Assembly: GCA_028277445.1 (NCBI GenBank) | Contig: JANQGG010000025.1 | Span: forward strand, 1 to 64,000 | Reading direction: 5' to 3' | Origin: Chloroherpetonaceae bacterium | GTDB taxonomy: Bacteria; Bacteroidota; Chlorobiia; Chlorobiales; Chloroherpetonaceae | Length of the DNA stretch: 64,000 nucleotides | Part shown: one piece after another, positions 26,605 to 35,663 of the stretch | How positions within the stretch are numbered: position 1 is the stretch's first letter | How the letters are laid out: the number at the start of each line of letters is the position of its first letter | Program-made: the position numbers and the translations under genes | Notes under the pieces: generated by a model | Seen by the model: only the letters and a program-made list of their open reading frames with translations | The model's database searches: none | Told to the model about the DNA's origin: nothing

Positions 26605-27623
26605 CCACTGAAGATGCCATTTTAGCGCTCCTGGATGGACAAGCCCTCACCGATACCGAAATGGAGTACATCATGAACGAAATTATGGACGGTTCGGTAT
26701 CTCCGGTTAAAATCAGTGCGTTTCTTGTGTTACTTCGACAAAAAGGCGAAGAAGTGGAAGAAATATTCGGGGCATGCAAATCCATTTTATCCAAATCCAT
26801 TCGACCGGAACTAGGCTCGGATTTTATTGACACCTGCGGAACAGGCGGCGACCGGTCAAATACTTTCAACATATCAACAGCCGGATCGTTACTGGCACAT
26901 GCATGCGGCGTGAAAATTGCCAAACACGGCAACCGTTCGGTCAGCAGCAAATGCGGCAGCGCCGATGTGCTTGAACGCATGGGCTTTAAAATCAATCTTC
27001 AAAAAGAAAATGCTGAAAAGCTTTTTGAAGAAACCGGGTTTGTGTTTTTGTTTGCGCCGATTTTTCACAGCGCTATGAAAGTTGTTGCCCCGGTGCGCAA
27101 AGAACTTGGGCTTCGTACCATTTTTAACATGCTTGGCCCGCTTTTAAACCCTGCCCGCGCTAAAAGACAAGTTATCGGCGTCTATAGCAAAGAACTCACT
27201 GGTATTTTCACGCAAGTTCTTCGTCAGCTCGAAGCCGACCATTGTTTGATTTTACACGGACAGACCGATCAAGGGCATTTGCTGGATGAGCCTAGCGTTT
27301 GCGGCCCGACATTTATTTCCGAATTAAAGGACGGCATTGTTAGAAATTATACCGTACTCCCTGAAAATTTTGGTTTGGATCGCCATAGCCTGGAAGAACT
27401 GGAGGGTGGCGATGTTGAACATAATCATCAAATTATCTGGCAAATATTGGATAGACAGGCCGGACGGCCAAAAGAAGATGCCACCATTTTTGCATCGGGC
27501 TTGGCTTGTTATGTATCGGGAACCACACCAAGTATCCAGGAAGGCATTGAAAAATCCAAGCAGATTTTACATTCGGGAGAAGCTAAAAAGTCAGTTGAAA
27601 ACCTGCTTTTAAAACACCAGTAA
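26601..27623 (+). CDS. trpD: Anthranilate phosphoribosyltransferase
   Basis: A 340-residue enzyme of tryptophan synthesis transferring phosphoribose to anthranilate. Diagnostic motifs: 'DTCGTGGDRSNTFNIST', 'KIAKHGNRSVSSKCGSADVLE', 'NMLGPLLNPA' and 'LLDEPS'. Length is normal for the family (330-345). The ATG overlaps the preceding aminotransferase stop (ATGA). No other trp gene is next to it in the window, so the trp genes are dispersed in this genome. Confidence 0.95.
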   Translation: MTTEDAILALLDGQALTDTEMEYIMNEIMDGSVSPVKISAFLVLLRQKGEEVEEIFGACKSILSKSIRPELGSDFIDTCGTGGDRSNTFNISTAGSLLAHACGVKIAKHGNRSVSSKCGSADVLERMGFKINLQKENAEKLFEETGFVFLFAPIFHSAMKVVAPVRKELGLRTIFNMLGPLLNPARAKRQVIGVYSKELTGIFTQVLRQLEADHCLILHGQTDQGHLLDEPSVCGPTFISELKDGIVRNYTVLPENFGLDRHSLEELEGGDVEHNHQIIWQILDRQAGRPKEDATIFASGLACYVSGTTPSIQEGIEKSKQILHSGEAKKSVENLLLKHQ

Positions 27624-27747
27624 AGTCGTTCTATCATAAATTGGGGTTGCTAAATTTTAGTTTTCCCAAGAAAAACCAAAAAAAAACTTATTTTGTACCT
27701 TTAAAGTTATTTTGTGAAAATCATTTGAATTAAACCTTCTGATCGAT

Positions 27748-28764
27748 TTGCAAAGCACTGCACACAAACATGAGGTTGTTGAACAAGATGTTCAAGCCAA
27801 CATTCTGAACTTGCTCAATGAGCAAGTCAACAACTCCCAAATTACCGACACAAAGAGAGATCAAATTTTAAAGGCTATCGAAAATGTAAATCGCCCCGGA
27901 TTTGTGTTGAAGCCTGCCGCCATACCTCAGCTTATGAAACCGGTTACATGGTTTCCACCGATGTGGGCATTTACATGCGGTGTGGTTTCAACCGGCGAAA
28001 GCATTGTGGAACATTGGTCGGTATTGCTTCGCGGGCTCATTTTAGCCGGGCCGCTTTTATGTGCAATGTCGCAAACGATGAACGACTATTTTGATCGGGA
28101 AGTCGATGCCATAAACGAACCAACACGCCCAATTCCTTTAGGATTAATTTCCAAACAAGCCAGCTGGCTTGTTACATTTTCATTAATCATTATTGGTTTT
28201 ATTGTTGCCTGGTCTATTCATCCCTACGTGATGTACATTTCGTTTGTCGGCGTATTAATGTCGCATGCTTATTCCGGCCCACCGCTCAGAGCCAAGAAAA
28301 ACGGCTGGTTTGGCAATTTAATTGTGGGCTTTGCTTATGAAGGCGTGGCATGGCTTACCGGAAGCTTTGCCATAACTCAAGGAGTGCCTTCCGGAGAAAC
28401 TATTGCTATGGCGATCATCTTTTCATTAGGGGCTCATGGCATCATGACATTAAACGATTTTAAATCAGTCATTGGCGATACCATCAAAGGCGTTAAATCA
28501 ATCCCGGTACAATTGGGCGAAAAAAAGGCCGCTATTTTAGCCGCTCTTATTATGAACCTGGCACAAATGAGCGCAATCGCCATTTTAATTGTAAAATCCG
28601 AATGGATCTTTGCAATAGCAGCCGGCACGTTACTTGCCATTCAATTACCCATGCAACGTGTCCTGGTAAAAGACCCTCATGGCAAAGCCATTTGGTATAA
28701 TTCGTTCGGGACGTTGCTTTATGTCTTATCTATGATGATTTGTGCTTTTGGCATCAGGCCATAG
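27748..28764 (+). CDS. bchG: Bacteriochlorophyll synthase (prenyltransferase)
   Basis: A 338-residue polytopic UbiA-superfamily enzyme that esterifies bacteriochlorophyllide a with phytol/geranylgeraniol in the membrane. Both prenyl-binding Asp motifs are seen: 'NDYFDREVDAINEPTRPIPLG' type (first Asp-rich motif) and 'LNDFKSVIGDTIKGVKSIP' (second), among eight to nine hydrophobic helices. A ~60-residue polar N-terminal extension precedes 'KPVTWFPPMWAF'. The start is a TTG; it is the only reasonable initiator giving this extension, although a shorter start at the Met near 27937 is not excluded. It marks the organism as a chlorophototroph. Confidence 0.92.
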   Translation: MQSTAHKHEVVEQDVQANILNLLNEQVNNSQITDTKRDQILKAIENVNRPGFVLKPAAIPQLMKPVTWFPPMWAFTCGVVSTGESIVEHWSVLLRGLILAGPLLCAMSQTMNDYFDREVDAINEPTRPIPLGLISKQASWLVTFSLIIIGFIVAWSIHPYVMYISFVGVLMSHAYSGPPLRAKKNGWFGNLIVGFAYEGVAWLTGSFAITQGVPSGETIAMAIIFSLGAHGIMTLNDFKSVIGDTIKGVKSIPVQLGEKKAAILAALIMNLAQMSAIAILIVKSEWIFAIAAGTLLAIQLPMQRVLVKDPHGKAIWYNSFGTLLYVLSMMICAFGIRP

Positions 28765-28796
28765 CAGTACGAACTATTTTTGACAACACATAAAAC

Positions 28797-30287
28797 ATGG
28801 TTTTTATGAATAAACCTGTTCAATTTAAACTGCTGTTTTTTATTGTCTTAGTACTGGTTGTGCCAAAATTTTCATTGGCTCAAGTTATTATCAACAATGT
28901 TCAGACATCTTCACTAGCCGGTTCAGGTAGCGCTTATTTATCCGGATTGCCGGCCCAGGATATCAATGTTGCCCGGTTGCATGCCTTTGAATACCCCAAT
29001 TATCCAATGGCCGTTACCGTTAGCGCCTTCCCTTTTGGCTTCACGGTTGATAATAATTCGGTTAATATTGATCTCTATAACGAACTGTTTGGCAAGGATT
29101 CGCGAAAGCTCCTTCCCGGCGGCGAAAAAACGTTTTGGAGTGAAAGCGACAAAACCAAGCTAATTAACAGTGTAGAAGATGTTTTTGAATTGAACAGCAA
29201 CATCAGTTACACCTTACTTGGCGTTTCATATTATTATGAAGGTATCAGTAGTACGCTGGCTTTTAATATCACCGATAAATCCGGCACAAGCGGCACGTTA
29301 AATCGGGATTTAATCGTGTTGGGTCTAAATGGCAATGAGGAGTTTTTCAATAACACCATTTCATTGAACGACACCAAGTTTTCAGCGTGGTGGTATCGAG
29401 AGTACGCGCTTTCCATTGCTACCGATATTACCGATAATGTCCCGTTAAGTATACGTCGATTTGCCCATCTTTACGATATTTTGGGTGGGGCAACGCTTAA
29501 GTTAATTACCCCTTATGGCTATACCGATGGCGATGGCACAGGCACAGACCTGTATTTTTCAACAAATGGCGATAGCATCGCCGGTAGCGGCAAATATTTA
29601 TTCAGGCAATCCTACAACTCCGCACTGGATGATTCCGAAAACGACGGTTCGTTTTTTCCATTTCCTTCCTCTTCAGGATTTGGTTATGGAATCAGTTTTG
29701 GTATATCTGGCAAAATTAACGAAAACATCAATGTATCTTTGGCATTAAATGATTTTGGGGTAATTAGCTTCAGCGAAAATGCCGAAATACGCTCACGGGA
29801 TGGCCAAATCAACTTTGGCGGATTTGATGAAATTCTTGACAGCGATCGCGTTGAAGCGCAAGCCGATAGTTTGGAAGATATATTTAATGAATCTATCAAG
29901 AAAGAAAGCTTCAGTGTTTGGTTGCCCACACATTTACGTGCCGGTGGCGCAGTTAAATTTTCCGCACCATTCTCATATGTTATTCTTTTAGATTGGATCC
30001 AAGGGTTCAACGACAATTTCGGCAATACCAGCATCCCAATTCTGGGTTTAGGCGCCGAAGTGCGTTATTTTGAAACCATTCCCTTTAGAACCGGTTTCCG
30101 GGTAGGCGGAAAAGATGGTTTTGGATGGTCGTTGGGTTTAGGATTGGATTCACCAAATTTTTCAGCAGAATTTGGATTTAGGAACTTCAGTTATGTTCTT
30201 TCTCCGGGAAGCTCAAAATCTATTTCATTCAGTTTTAATCTCAGGGCCAGGTTCATGCCCGTTGTCAATCAGCTAACCGAGCTTTAA
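28797..30287 (+). CDS. Outer-membrane protein (possible DUF5723-like beta barrel)
   Basis: A 496-residue exported protein with a signal peptide ('FKLLFFIVLVLVVPKFSLAQ') and a body rich in alternating beta strands, Gly, Asn and aromatics, ending in 'FRNFSYVLSPGSSKSISFSFNLRARF'. That pattern is typical of integral outer-membrane barrels of Bacteroidetes/Chlorobi and resembles DUF5723 proteins, but no named function. It starts 32 bp after bchG on the same strand; a link to photosynthesis is not shown by this. Start 28797 (ATG, with a second Met at position 4). Confidence 0.72.
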   Translation: MVFMNKPVQFKLLFFIVLVLVVPKFSLAQVIINNVQTSSLAGSGSAYLSGLPAQDINVARLHAFEYPNYPMAVTVSAFPFGFTVDNNSVNIDLYNELFGKDSRKLLPGGEKTFWSESDKTKLINSVEDVFELNSNISYTLLGVSYYYEGISSTLAFNITDKSGTSGTLNRDLIVLGLNGNEEFFNNTISLNDTKFSAWWYREYALSIATDITDNVPLSIRRFAHLYDILGGATLKLITPYGYTDGDGTGTDLYFSTNGDSIAGSGKYLFRQSYNSALDDSENDGSFFPFPSSSGFGYGISFGISGKINENINVSLALNDFGVISFSENAEIRSRDGQINFGGFDEILDSDRVEAQADSLEDIFNESIKKESFSVWLPTHLRAGGAVKFSAPFSYVILLDWIQGFNDNFGNTSIPILGLGAEVRYFETIPFRTGFRVGGKDGFGWSLGLGLDSPNFSAEFGFRNFSYVLSPGSSKSISFSFNLRARFMPVVNQLTEL

Positions 30288-30838
30288 GATTTAACCTGAG
30301 ACGAAACCCTTTAATTTATCACTCTATTTTAGTTATATCGTTCTAAAAATGTGTATCCTGAGCGCTTGCTGAGAGGTGTGCTTAGTGGAGCCGAAGCACG
30401 ATTTTGCCTATAGTTTTCCTTTCGTTGACGTTTCGGCATGCCCCTTTTTGTCTACCTTAATGTCATCACACGGTTTATCCGGGTGATCCATAACGATGGC
30501 AAAAAAATACTACAGCTACTGGATGCCCTGACTAAATCGGGGCATGACCAAGGTAGAGCCTTTTTAATCATTAGTTTATAACAATCCATAAAAATGATCA
30601 TATTCTCACCGAATGGATCAGTGCGAGCTCAAATATTTGACAATAAACAAACAGAAAATGACACTCATTTTCTAGTCATGCTAACTTGTTTTCAGCATCT
30701 CAACCAAATTGGCATTTTCTGAGACCCTGAAATTAATTCAGGGTGACCAATAACGTAAATGCGTCATTGGAAGTTAATATTGATCCGGTGTGTAATGATA
30801 TTACAAAAACACCGGACTGATTAATAGCATGTTTTTAG
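30288..30838. other. Repeat-rich gene-free stretch
   Basis: 550 bp between the outer-membrane protein gene and the ABC permease (convergent). No gene is visible. It holds repeat C copy 2 and a second element whose end ('ggtgtgtaatgatatt'... 'accggactgattaatagc') mirrors 16.83-16.86 kb. A short palindromic piece ('gaccctgaaattaattcagggtga') also occurs here. Confidence 0.65.
30456..30575 (+). repeat. Dispersed repeat family C, copy 2
   Basis: Reverse complement of 16657-16775: shared blocks include 'ggtttatccgggtgatcc', 'taacgatggcaaaaaaatac', 'tacagctactggatgccctg' and 'actaaatcggggcatgac'. The two copies face each other and enclose about 13.7 kb. Confidence 0.82.
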
Positions 30839-32110
30839 TTAAGCCACTTCCCCTCTTAAAACCCGAACTGGTAGAAGCTTAGCAGCTCTCCGTGCAGGCC
30901 CCATTGCTGAGAGCACCGTAACCACAATAGCAAACACCACCACAATAAGATGCGCTTCCGGGCTTTCTACAATATTTACCCGATCGCTTCTGACAACGCC
31001 GGCATTACTTGCCGTAAAACGTATGTTTTTAACCAGGTCGCAAATCACATGCCCCAACCCGCTTCCAAAGATTGCGCCAACCACGCCAATAAAAATGCCT
31101 TCAACCATAAATATCAGTGAAATAGCCATGCGGCTTACCCCAAACGAACGCATAATGGCAATATCTTTGGTTTTTTGCAGTACAACCGTTGTCATAACGG
31201 AACTAACACCCAAACCGGCTACCACAAAGACAAAACCGACCAAAACCAGGGTTACGGTATTGTTTCGAGTAATAAAATCCAGAACATTTTTATTGGTCTC
31301 ATCCCAGCTTTCGGCTTTATATCCCGAAAGATTTTCCAAAAGCTTTGCCAGCGAAAGCGATTGCGAAATATCGTTGGTATTGATGCCGATACCACTAACC
31401 GTGCTGGCTGAAATCCCCTCTATACGTTGAGCCAATCGTAAATTGACATAACCGATGGTTCGGTCAAATTCAGAGAAACCACTTTGAAACGTTCCCAGAA
31501 CAATAACTGGAAAAATTTCACCCTTTTCGGTAACCAGGTCCATCCTGGAACGGTATTTCACCCGTAAATCTTTGGCTAACAAATCCCCAAGAATAATCCC
31601 ATTTGGCGTAAAAGAAAGCTCTTCTAACGATCCGGTTTTAACGATCTTTTCCAAATTGGCAACATTGGCTTCGCGTTCAGGAATAATCCCCTTAGCCAAA
31701 CAGGATTTAAACCGTGTTTTATTTCGAGCAATGAGTTTGGTATTTACAAAAGGGGCAACTTCTTCAATATCATTGATTGATTCGGCAATGGAGACAATTT
31801 CGGTGTAAGCTTTGATGACCTGTTTATCTTTATTGATAACATTTTTATCAACAACAGCCAATTGATGCCTCGTGGTATCGCGGATCAGATTTTCGGGAAT
31901 GCGGGCTTCAACCAGTTTTGGAAATACGGTCACATGCGGCGATGTATCAATGATCTTTTCCCGGATATTGGCCGATGAGCCGGAAGCTACCGCAATGGTT
32001 GTAATAAGCATGGCGCTGCCAATCGCCACCCCCAGCGCAGTTAATAGCGTTTGGCGCTTGCGCTCGGTTAAATGCAAAAAAGCAACCCGAATAATCTCAA
32101 AAAAATTCAA
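30839..32110 (-). CDS. ABC transporter permease, LolC/LolE-MacB type
   Basis: A 423-residue FtsX-like permease: one N-terminal membrane helix ('KRQTLLTALGVAIGSAMLITTIAVASG'), a large periplasmic domain (~50-285), then three C-terminal helices ('VTLVLVGFVFVVAGLGVSSVM', 'MVEGIFIGVVGAIFGSGLG', 'EAHLIVVVFAIVVTVLSA'). The sequence 'TKDIAIMRSFGVSRMAISLIF' is the typical coupling region. It works with an ABC ATPase and, in LolCE members, extracts lipoproteins. No ATPase gene is adjacent in the window, so the exact role (lipoprotein release or macrolide/peptide export) is unresolved. Confidence 0.85.
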   Translation of the reverse strand: MNFFEIIRVAFLHLTERKRQTLLTALGVAIGSAMLITTIAVASGSSANIREKIIDTSPHVTVFPKLVEARIPENLIRDTTRHQLAVVDKNVINKDKQVIKAYTEIVSIAESINDIEEVAPFVNTKLIARNKTRFKSCLAKGIIPEREANVANLEKIVKTGSLEELSFTPNGIILGDLLAKDLRVKYRSRMDLVTEKGEIFPVIVLGTFQSGFSEFDRTIGYVNLRLAQRIEGISASTVSGIGINTNDISQSLSLAKLLENLSGYKAESWDETNKNVLDFITRNNTVTLVLVGFVFVVAGLGVSSVMTTVVLQKTKDIAIMRSFGVSRMAISLIFMVEGIFIGVVGAIFGSGLGHVICDLVKNIRFTASNAGVVRSDRVNIVESPEAHLIVVVFAIVVTVLSAMGPARRAAKLLPVRVLRGEVA

Positions 32111-32232
32111 CGCGCAATTAAAACTAAATGGTTAAAGAAAGTTTTAAAATAACATCTTTGCGTCGAAAAGTATCCGCAATTTTTTATTTACCTTATCCGG
32201 CATCGGTAATTTTAGTTTAAGGATAACCAAGC

Positions 32233-33156
32233 ATGTTTAACTTCCTTTCCAGGCAAGCCAAACCCAAATGGCAATTTCAAAAACCAGGCAACCTTTGGCG
32301 AATGCTATTTTTAAACCATCAAAGAGTGATTGTTGAACATCGCTCCAACCAGGAAAAACTTACCTCGTATGTGTTGCTTGATCAAAATAGCGGACAACCG
32401 TTGTGGGATAATTTCACCCTAAAACATACCAAAGGTGAAAAATCCGGCCAACCGGTTGGCGATGGCTGGTGGGTTGGACTTGAATATGTCCGCAACAACA
32501 CCGTATACTTTCATAGCTATAGCGATCCGAACAACCCCGAACATTTAGGCATTTGGGCGATGGATACATCAACCCAAACCATCATTTGGGAGCACCCGGA
32601 GCTATCGTTCATTTGCGCTAAAAACCAGGATGAATTTTTATGTTACCTTGAAACCAATTCGGGTGGATTTGCCGAACGATCATTTTTCATCATTGATGCT
32701 AAAACCGGAGCGGATATAGAAAACCTGGGATTTGATGTTGAAAAAGCCAATGCGATACGACATTCGTCCCAAACCCTGGAAGAACTGCAACGCGTGCAAC
32801 TTCCTTATGCATTCACCCCCGAATCTCAACAATTCCGTGAACTCCTCTCAAAAAACTCACTAAACGTAAAACCTGAGCGGCTTATTTCAGGCGTTGATGT
32901 TATTATAAGCGACGCCTATGAGATCATCGGCTATCATGAGCAAACCGATCTTATGGTGAATACTGCCGCCGGCCTTCCTATCCAGGCATTGAATTATGCA
33001 ATAACAATAATAAAAAACAACAAAACGGTTTATAACGATTTTTTAGGCAAAGCCATGAGCGGTATGATCATGGACGGGTTTTTCCTGAGAGAAAATAACC
33101 TGTTCTATGTTAGAGAACGCGATACCTTGATATGCCTTGATCTAGAACGCCTGTAA
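32233..33156 (+). CDS. DUF4905-like protein
   Basis: A 307-residue soluble protein without a signal peptide, resembling DUF4905: 'KWQFQKPGNLWRMLFLNHQRVIVEHR', 'YVLLDQNSGQPLWDNF', 'GDGWWVGLEYVRNNTVYFHSY', 'LGIWAMDTSTQTIIWEHPEL'. The repeating 'display value / reference' strand pattern suggests a beta-propeller-like fold. The function is unknown. The gene is divergent from the ABC permease, with 122 bp between them, and is followed by PhzF. The start ATG is preceded by 'aaggataacc'. Confidence 0.7.
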   Translation: MFNFLSRQAKPKWQFQKPGNLWRMLFLNHQRVIVEHRSNQEKLTSYVLLDQNSGQPLWDNFTLKHTKGEKSGQPVGDGWWVGLEYVRNNTVYFHSYSDPNNPEHLGIWAMDTSTQTIIWEHPELSFICAKNQDEFLCYLETNSGGFAERSFFIIDAKTGADIENLGFDVEKANAIRHSSQTLEELQRVQLPYAFTPESQQFRELLSKNSLNVKPERLISGVDVIISDAYEIIGYHEQTDLMVNTAAGLPIQALNYAITIIKNNKTVYNDFLGKAMSGMIMDGFFLRENNLFYVRERDTLICLDLERL

Positions 33157-33278
33157 ATTTTGTTTTCTTTTCTAATGTTAAATTATTGCAAAGCTTAGTC
33201 ATTTGAGCTATACTTTAAGTATCGTTATTCAAGACGATCTTTGTTATTTAGTTTTTTCAAACTTTTCTAACTTGCTCC

Positions 33279-34187
33279 ATGAAAACATACAAAATCAAGC
33301 AAGTTGATGCTTTCACAGACCGCGCCTTTACTGGTAATCCTGCCGCAGTAATCACAGAAGCTGATGGTTTAAGCGACGACGAAATGCAGGCCATCGCCCG
33401 TGAAATGAATTTATCCGAAACCGCATTTGTTTTTAAGTCAACTGATTCGGATCATGATCTTTTGTTACGTTGGAAAACACCGCAAACCGAAGTTGATCTT
33501 TGCGGACACGCTACGATTGCTGCTATCCATGCCATTTATGAAGAAAAACTATACGGATTGAATGGTGAAAATCAATCAATTTTTTCATTAAACGTCAAAA
33601 CCCGATCAGGTATTTTACCGGTTGAAATTAACCTCGAAACTAAAAGGCCGATGTATAGTTTTGGCGTTCCTCTACCAAAGTTTGAAGAATATGTAGGCCA
33701 GCGTTATGAACTGTTCAACGCACTTGGCATCTCCTGGGATCATTTGGATACATCGCTCCCAATCTGGTTTTCAGATCTCCATTATGTGTATATCCCGTTT
33801 CTATCGCAAGATTCTTTGATCGGGATGAAACCATGCTTCGAAGATCTGAAGAACTTATCGCATCGATCAAAAATTGACGGCTTTTGTGTTTTCACGACCG
33901 AAACCAAGCACCCAACCAGCGCCGCACATCTGCGCTTTTTTGCGCCCAAATTAGGCATCGATGAAGACCCTGTAACCGGCTCAGCCATTGGCCCGCTCAC
34001 CTGTTATTTATATCGCAACAATCGCTTAAAAGGCACAGGCAAAATTTGCGCAACAATTGAGCAAGGTTATGAAATCCATCGCGGTGGTAGGGTTTGGACG
34101 GAGTTGGAGATCAATGGTGAAGATGTCATTGATATCAAAATCAGCGGTTACGCTAAAACAGTTCTCAATGGCGAAATCTATGTTTAA
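33279..34187 (+). CDS. PhzF-family isomerase/epimerase
   Basis: A 302-residue cytosolic enzyme of the PhzF/DapF-like fold with characteristic motifs 'VDAFTDRAFTGNPAAV', 'LSETAFVF', 'DLCGHATIAAIHA' and 'PKLGIDEDPVTGSAIGPLTCYL'. The active-site Glu is in 'LSETAF'. Members catalyse isomerisation or trans-dihydro reactions on diverse acids; the phenazine pathway itself is not expected here, so the substrate is unknown. It precedes xerC by 18 bp on the same strand. The start has 'MKTYKIKQVDAFT', typical of the family. Confidence 0.88.
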   Translation: MKTYKIKQVDAFTDRAFTGNPAAVITEADGLSDDEMQAIAREMNLSETAFVFKSTDSDHDLLLRWKTPQTEVDLCGHATIAAIHAIYEEKLYGLNGENQSIFSLNVKTRSGILPVEINLETKRPMYSFGVPLPKFEEYVGQRYELFNALGISWDHLDTSLPIWFSDLHYVYIPFLSQDSLIGMKPCFEDLKNLSHRSKIDGFCVFTTETKHPTSAAHLRFFAPKLGIDEDPVTGSAIGPLTCYLYRNNRLKGTGKICATIEQGYEIHRGGRVWTELEINGEDVIDIKISGYAKTVLNGEIYV

Positions 34188-34205
34188 TTCGTTTTAAGAA
34201 TTACA

Positions 34206-35186
34206 ATGATTGATTATCAAAAATCATTTCTGGACATGCTTGAAGCCGAACGTCACTTTTCGGCTCATACGCTGCAAGCCTATGAAACCGACCTCAAGCA
34301 ATTCATGATTTTTTTAATGCGCTATTACGAATTAAAAAATTCCCGCGACATTGATATCAGCTTTATAGAACCGCTTACCATTCGTGTCTTTTTAGGCGAA
34401 TTGCATGAAAAAGGCCTATCCATGAAATCTGTTTCCAGAAAATTGGCCACCCTGAAAAGCTTTTTCAAATATTTAATGACAATTCGGGTTATTGAAAACT
34501 CGCCGGCCGCACTGGTTCAATCGCCTAAATTGGATAAACGCTTACCGACATTTTTAAACGAAAATCAATCCGAGCAACTTTTCGAAGAGATTCTCAAGAA
34601 TTTTGATGCGTCTTTTTATCGGGACTTTCGTAAAAAAAATAATAGAAAATCCGATCGACTTGAAAAATTCCTATACAACCGCGATAAAGCTTTAATGGAA
34701 ATCCTATACAGTTGTGGTTTGCGTCTTTCCGAAGTAGTTAATCTAAATGCCGTAGATGTTGATTTAAATGTCGGTCTCATCAAAGTATTAGGAAAAGGAA
34801 AAAAACACAGAATTGTACCATTAGGCTCTAAAGCTCGCGAAAATTTATCACGATATATTGAAACCAAAGAAACCTTTTTATTAGCAAACAGGTCTGAAGA
34901 TATGGATCGGCGCGCTGTTTTTGTTACTGAAAAAGGAAAACGTATTTACCCGGTTTTGGTTCAACGAATGGTAAAAAAGTATTTAACGGCTGTAACCGAA
35001 AGCAAGAAAAAAAGTCCTCATGTACTGCGCCATACTTTTGCCACACATTTGTTAAACAACGGCGCAGATTTAAGAAGTGTAAGTGAAATGCTCGGTCATA
35101 GTAATTTAACGACAACGGAAATTTATACTCATGTCTCGTTCCAACGATTAAAAAAAATTTACGAGCAAGCTCATCCAAAAGCTTAA
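34206..35186 (+). CDS. xerC: Tyrosine recombinase XerC/XerD type
   Basis: A 326-residue site-specific recombinase that resolves chromosome dimers at dif. An N-terminal SAM-like domain ('FLDMLEAERHFSAHTLQAYETDLKQF') is followed by a catalytic domain with the R-K-H-x-x-R-H-Y set: Arg in 'CGLRLSEVVNL', Lys in 'VLGKGKKHRIVPLG', 'HVLRHTFATHLL', 'MLGHSNLTTTEIYTHV'. It is longer than the typical 298-305 because of a charged insert ('FRKKNNRKSDRLEKFLYN'). It lies directly before hpf and hprK, an arrangement also seen in Bacteroidetes (xerC-hpf). The distinction between XerC and XerD cannot be made from this alone. Confidence 0.9.
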   Translation: MIDYQKSFLDMLEAERHFSAHTLQAYETDLKQFMIFLMRYYELKNSRDIDISFIEPLTIRVFLGELHEKGLSMKSVSRKLATLKSFFKYLMTIRVIENSPAALVQSPKLDKRLPTFLNENQSEQLFEEILKNFDASFYRDFRKKNNRKSDRLEKFLYNRDKALMEILYSCGLRLSEVVNLNAVDVDLNVGLIKVLGKGKKHRIVPLGSKARENLSRYIETKETFLLANRSEDMDRRAVFVTEKGKRIYPVLVQRMVKKYLTAVTESKKKSPHVLRHTFATHLLNNGADLRSVSEMLGHSNLTTTEIYTHVSFQRLKKIYEQAHPKA

Positions 35187-35245
35187 TAGTTGTTTTCAGT
35201 CTCTTATAGTATTTAAGAGGTTAGTTTTGTTCACTTAAATCATCG

Positions 35246-35253
35246 AAAGGAGA
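35246..35253 (+). promoter_or_regulatory. Strong ribosome binding site of hpf
   Basis: The sequence 'aaaggaga' lies 5 bases before the ATG at 35259, a near-perfect Shine-Dalgarno match that fixes the start of the short hpf gene. Confidence 0.7.
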
Positions 35254-35258
35254 AAGAT

Positions 35259-35588
35259 ATGCGCAACACACCCATTGAAGAAAAAGAGATTCCATTACAA
35301 TTCACGTTGCGACACTCCTCAAATCACGCCAGCATTAAAGATTATGCAAAAAGTGCAGTTCATATCTTTAATAAATTTCATAATAAAATTATTGATTGCC
35401 AGGTGGTGCTGGACCATCAAAAGAATGATAAGGTAAAAAATAAGTTTGCTGAAATTACGGCGCGTGTACCCAGTCATTACTTTATTTCAAAAGGACATGC
35501 TGAAACGTATGAAAAAGCTATTGACAGTTGCGTTGAAAATATTTGTAAACAATTACAGAAGCATAAAGAAAAAACACGAGGAATTTAA
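35259..35588 (+). CDS. hpf: Ribosome hibernation promoting factor (HPF/RaiA, short form)
   Basis: A 109-residue HPF/RaiA-domain protein that binds the 30S decoding region and holds ribosomes in an inactive state during stress. The family outline is visible: 'FTLRHSSNHASIKDYAKSAVHIFNKF', 'CQVVLDHQKN', 'FAEITARVPSHYFISKGHAETYEKAIDSCVENI'. No long-form C-terminal dimerisation domain is present. It is flanked by xerC upstream and hprK downstream, with a strong terminator after it. Confidence 0.88.
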   Translation: MRNTPIEEKEIPLQFTLRHSSNHASIKDYAKSAVHIFNKFHNKIIDCQVVLDHQKNDKVKNKFAEITARVPSHYFISKGHAETYEKAIDSCVENICKQLQKHKEKTRGI

Positions 35589-35609
35589 TCAGAACTTTTC
35601 TAAATTTTT

Positions 35610-35636
35610 TAGGGGCGTAACGCCCCTATTTTTTTT
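35610..35636 (+). terminator. Intrinsic terminator after hpf
   Basis: Stem taggggcg / cgccccta with a 3-base loop is followed by eight T residues. It lies about 21 bp after the hpf stop and separates hpf from hprK. Confidence 0.93.
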
Positions 35637-35663
35637 ATTGGTTGTCCAAAACTTGCGTGTAAT

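Noticed and set aside
33279-34187. Phenazine biosynthesis gene cluster
   Set aside because: Only a PhzF-family isomerase is present; none of the phenazine pathway genes are nearby, and PhzF-like proteins are widespread with other roles.
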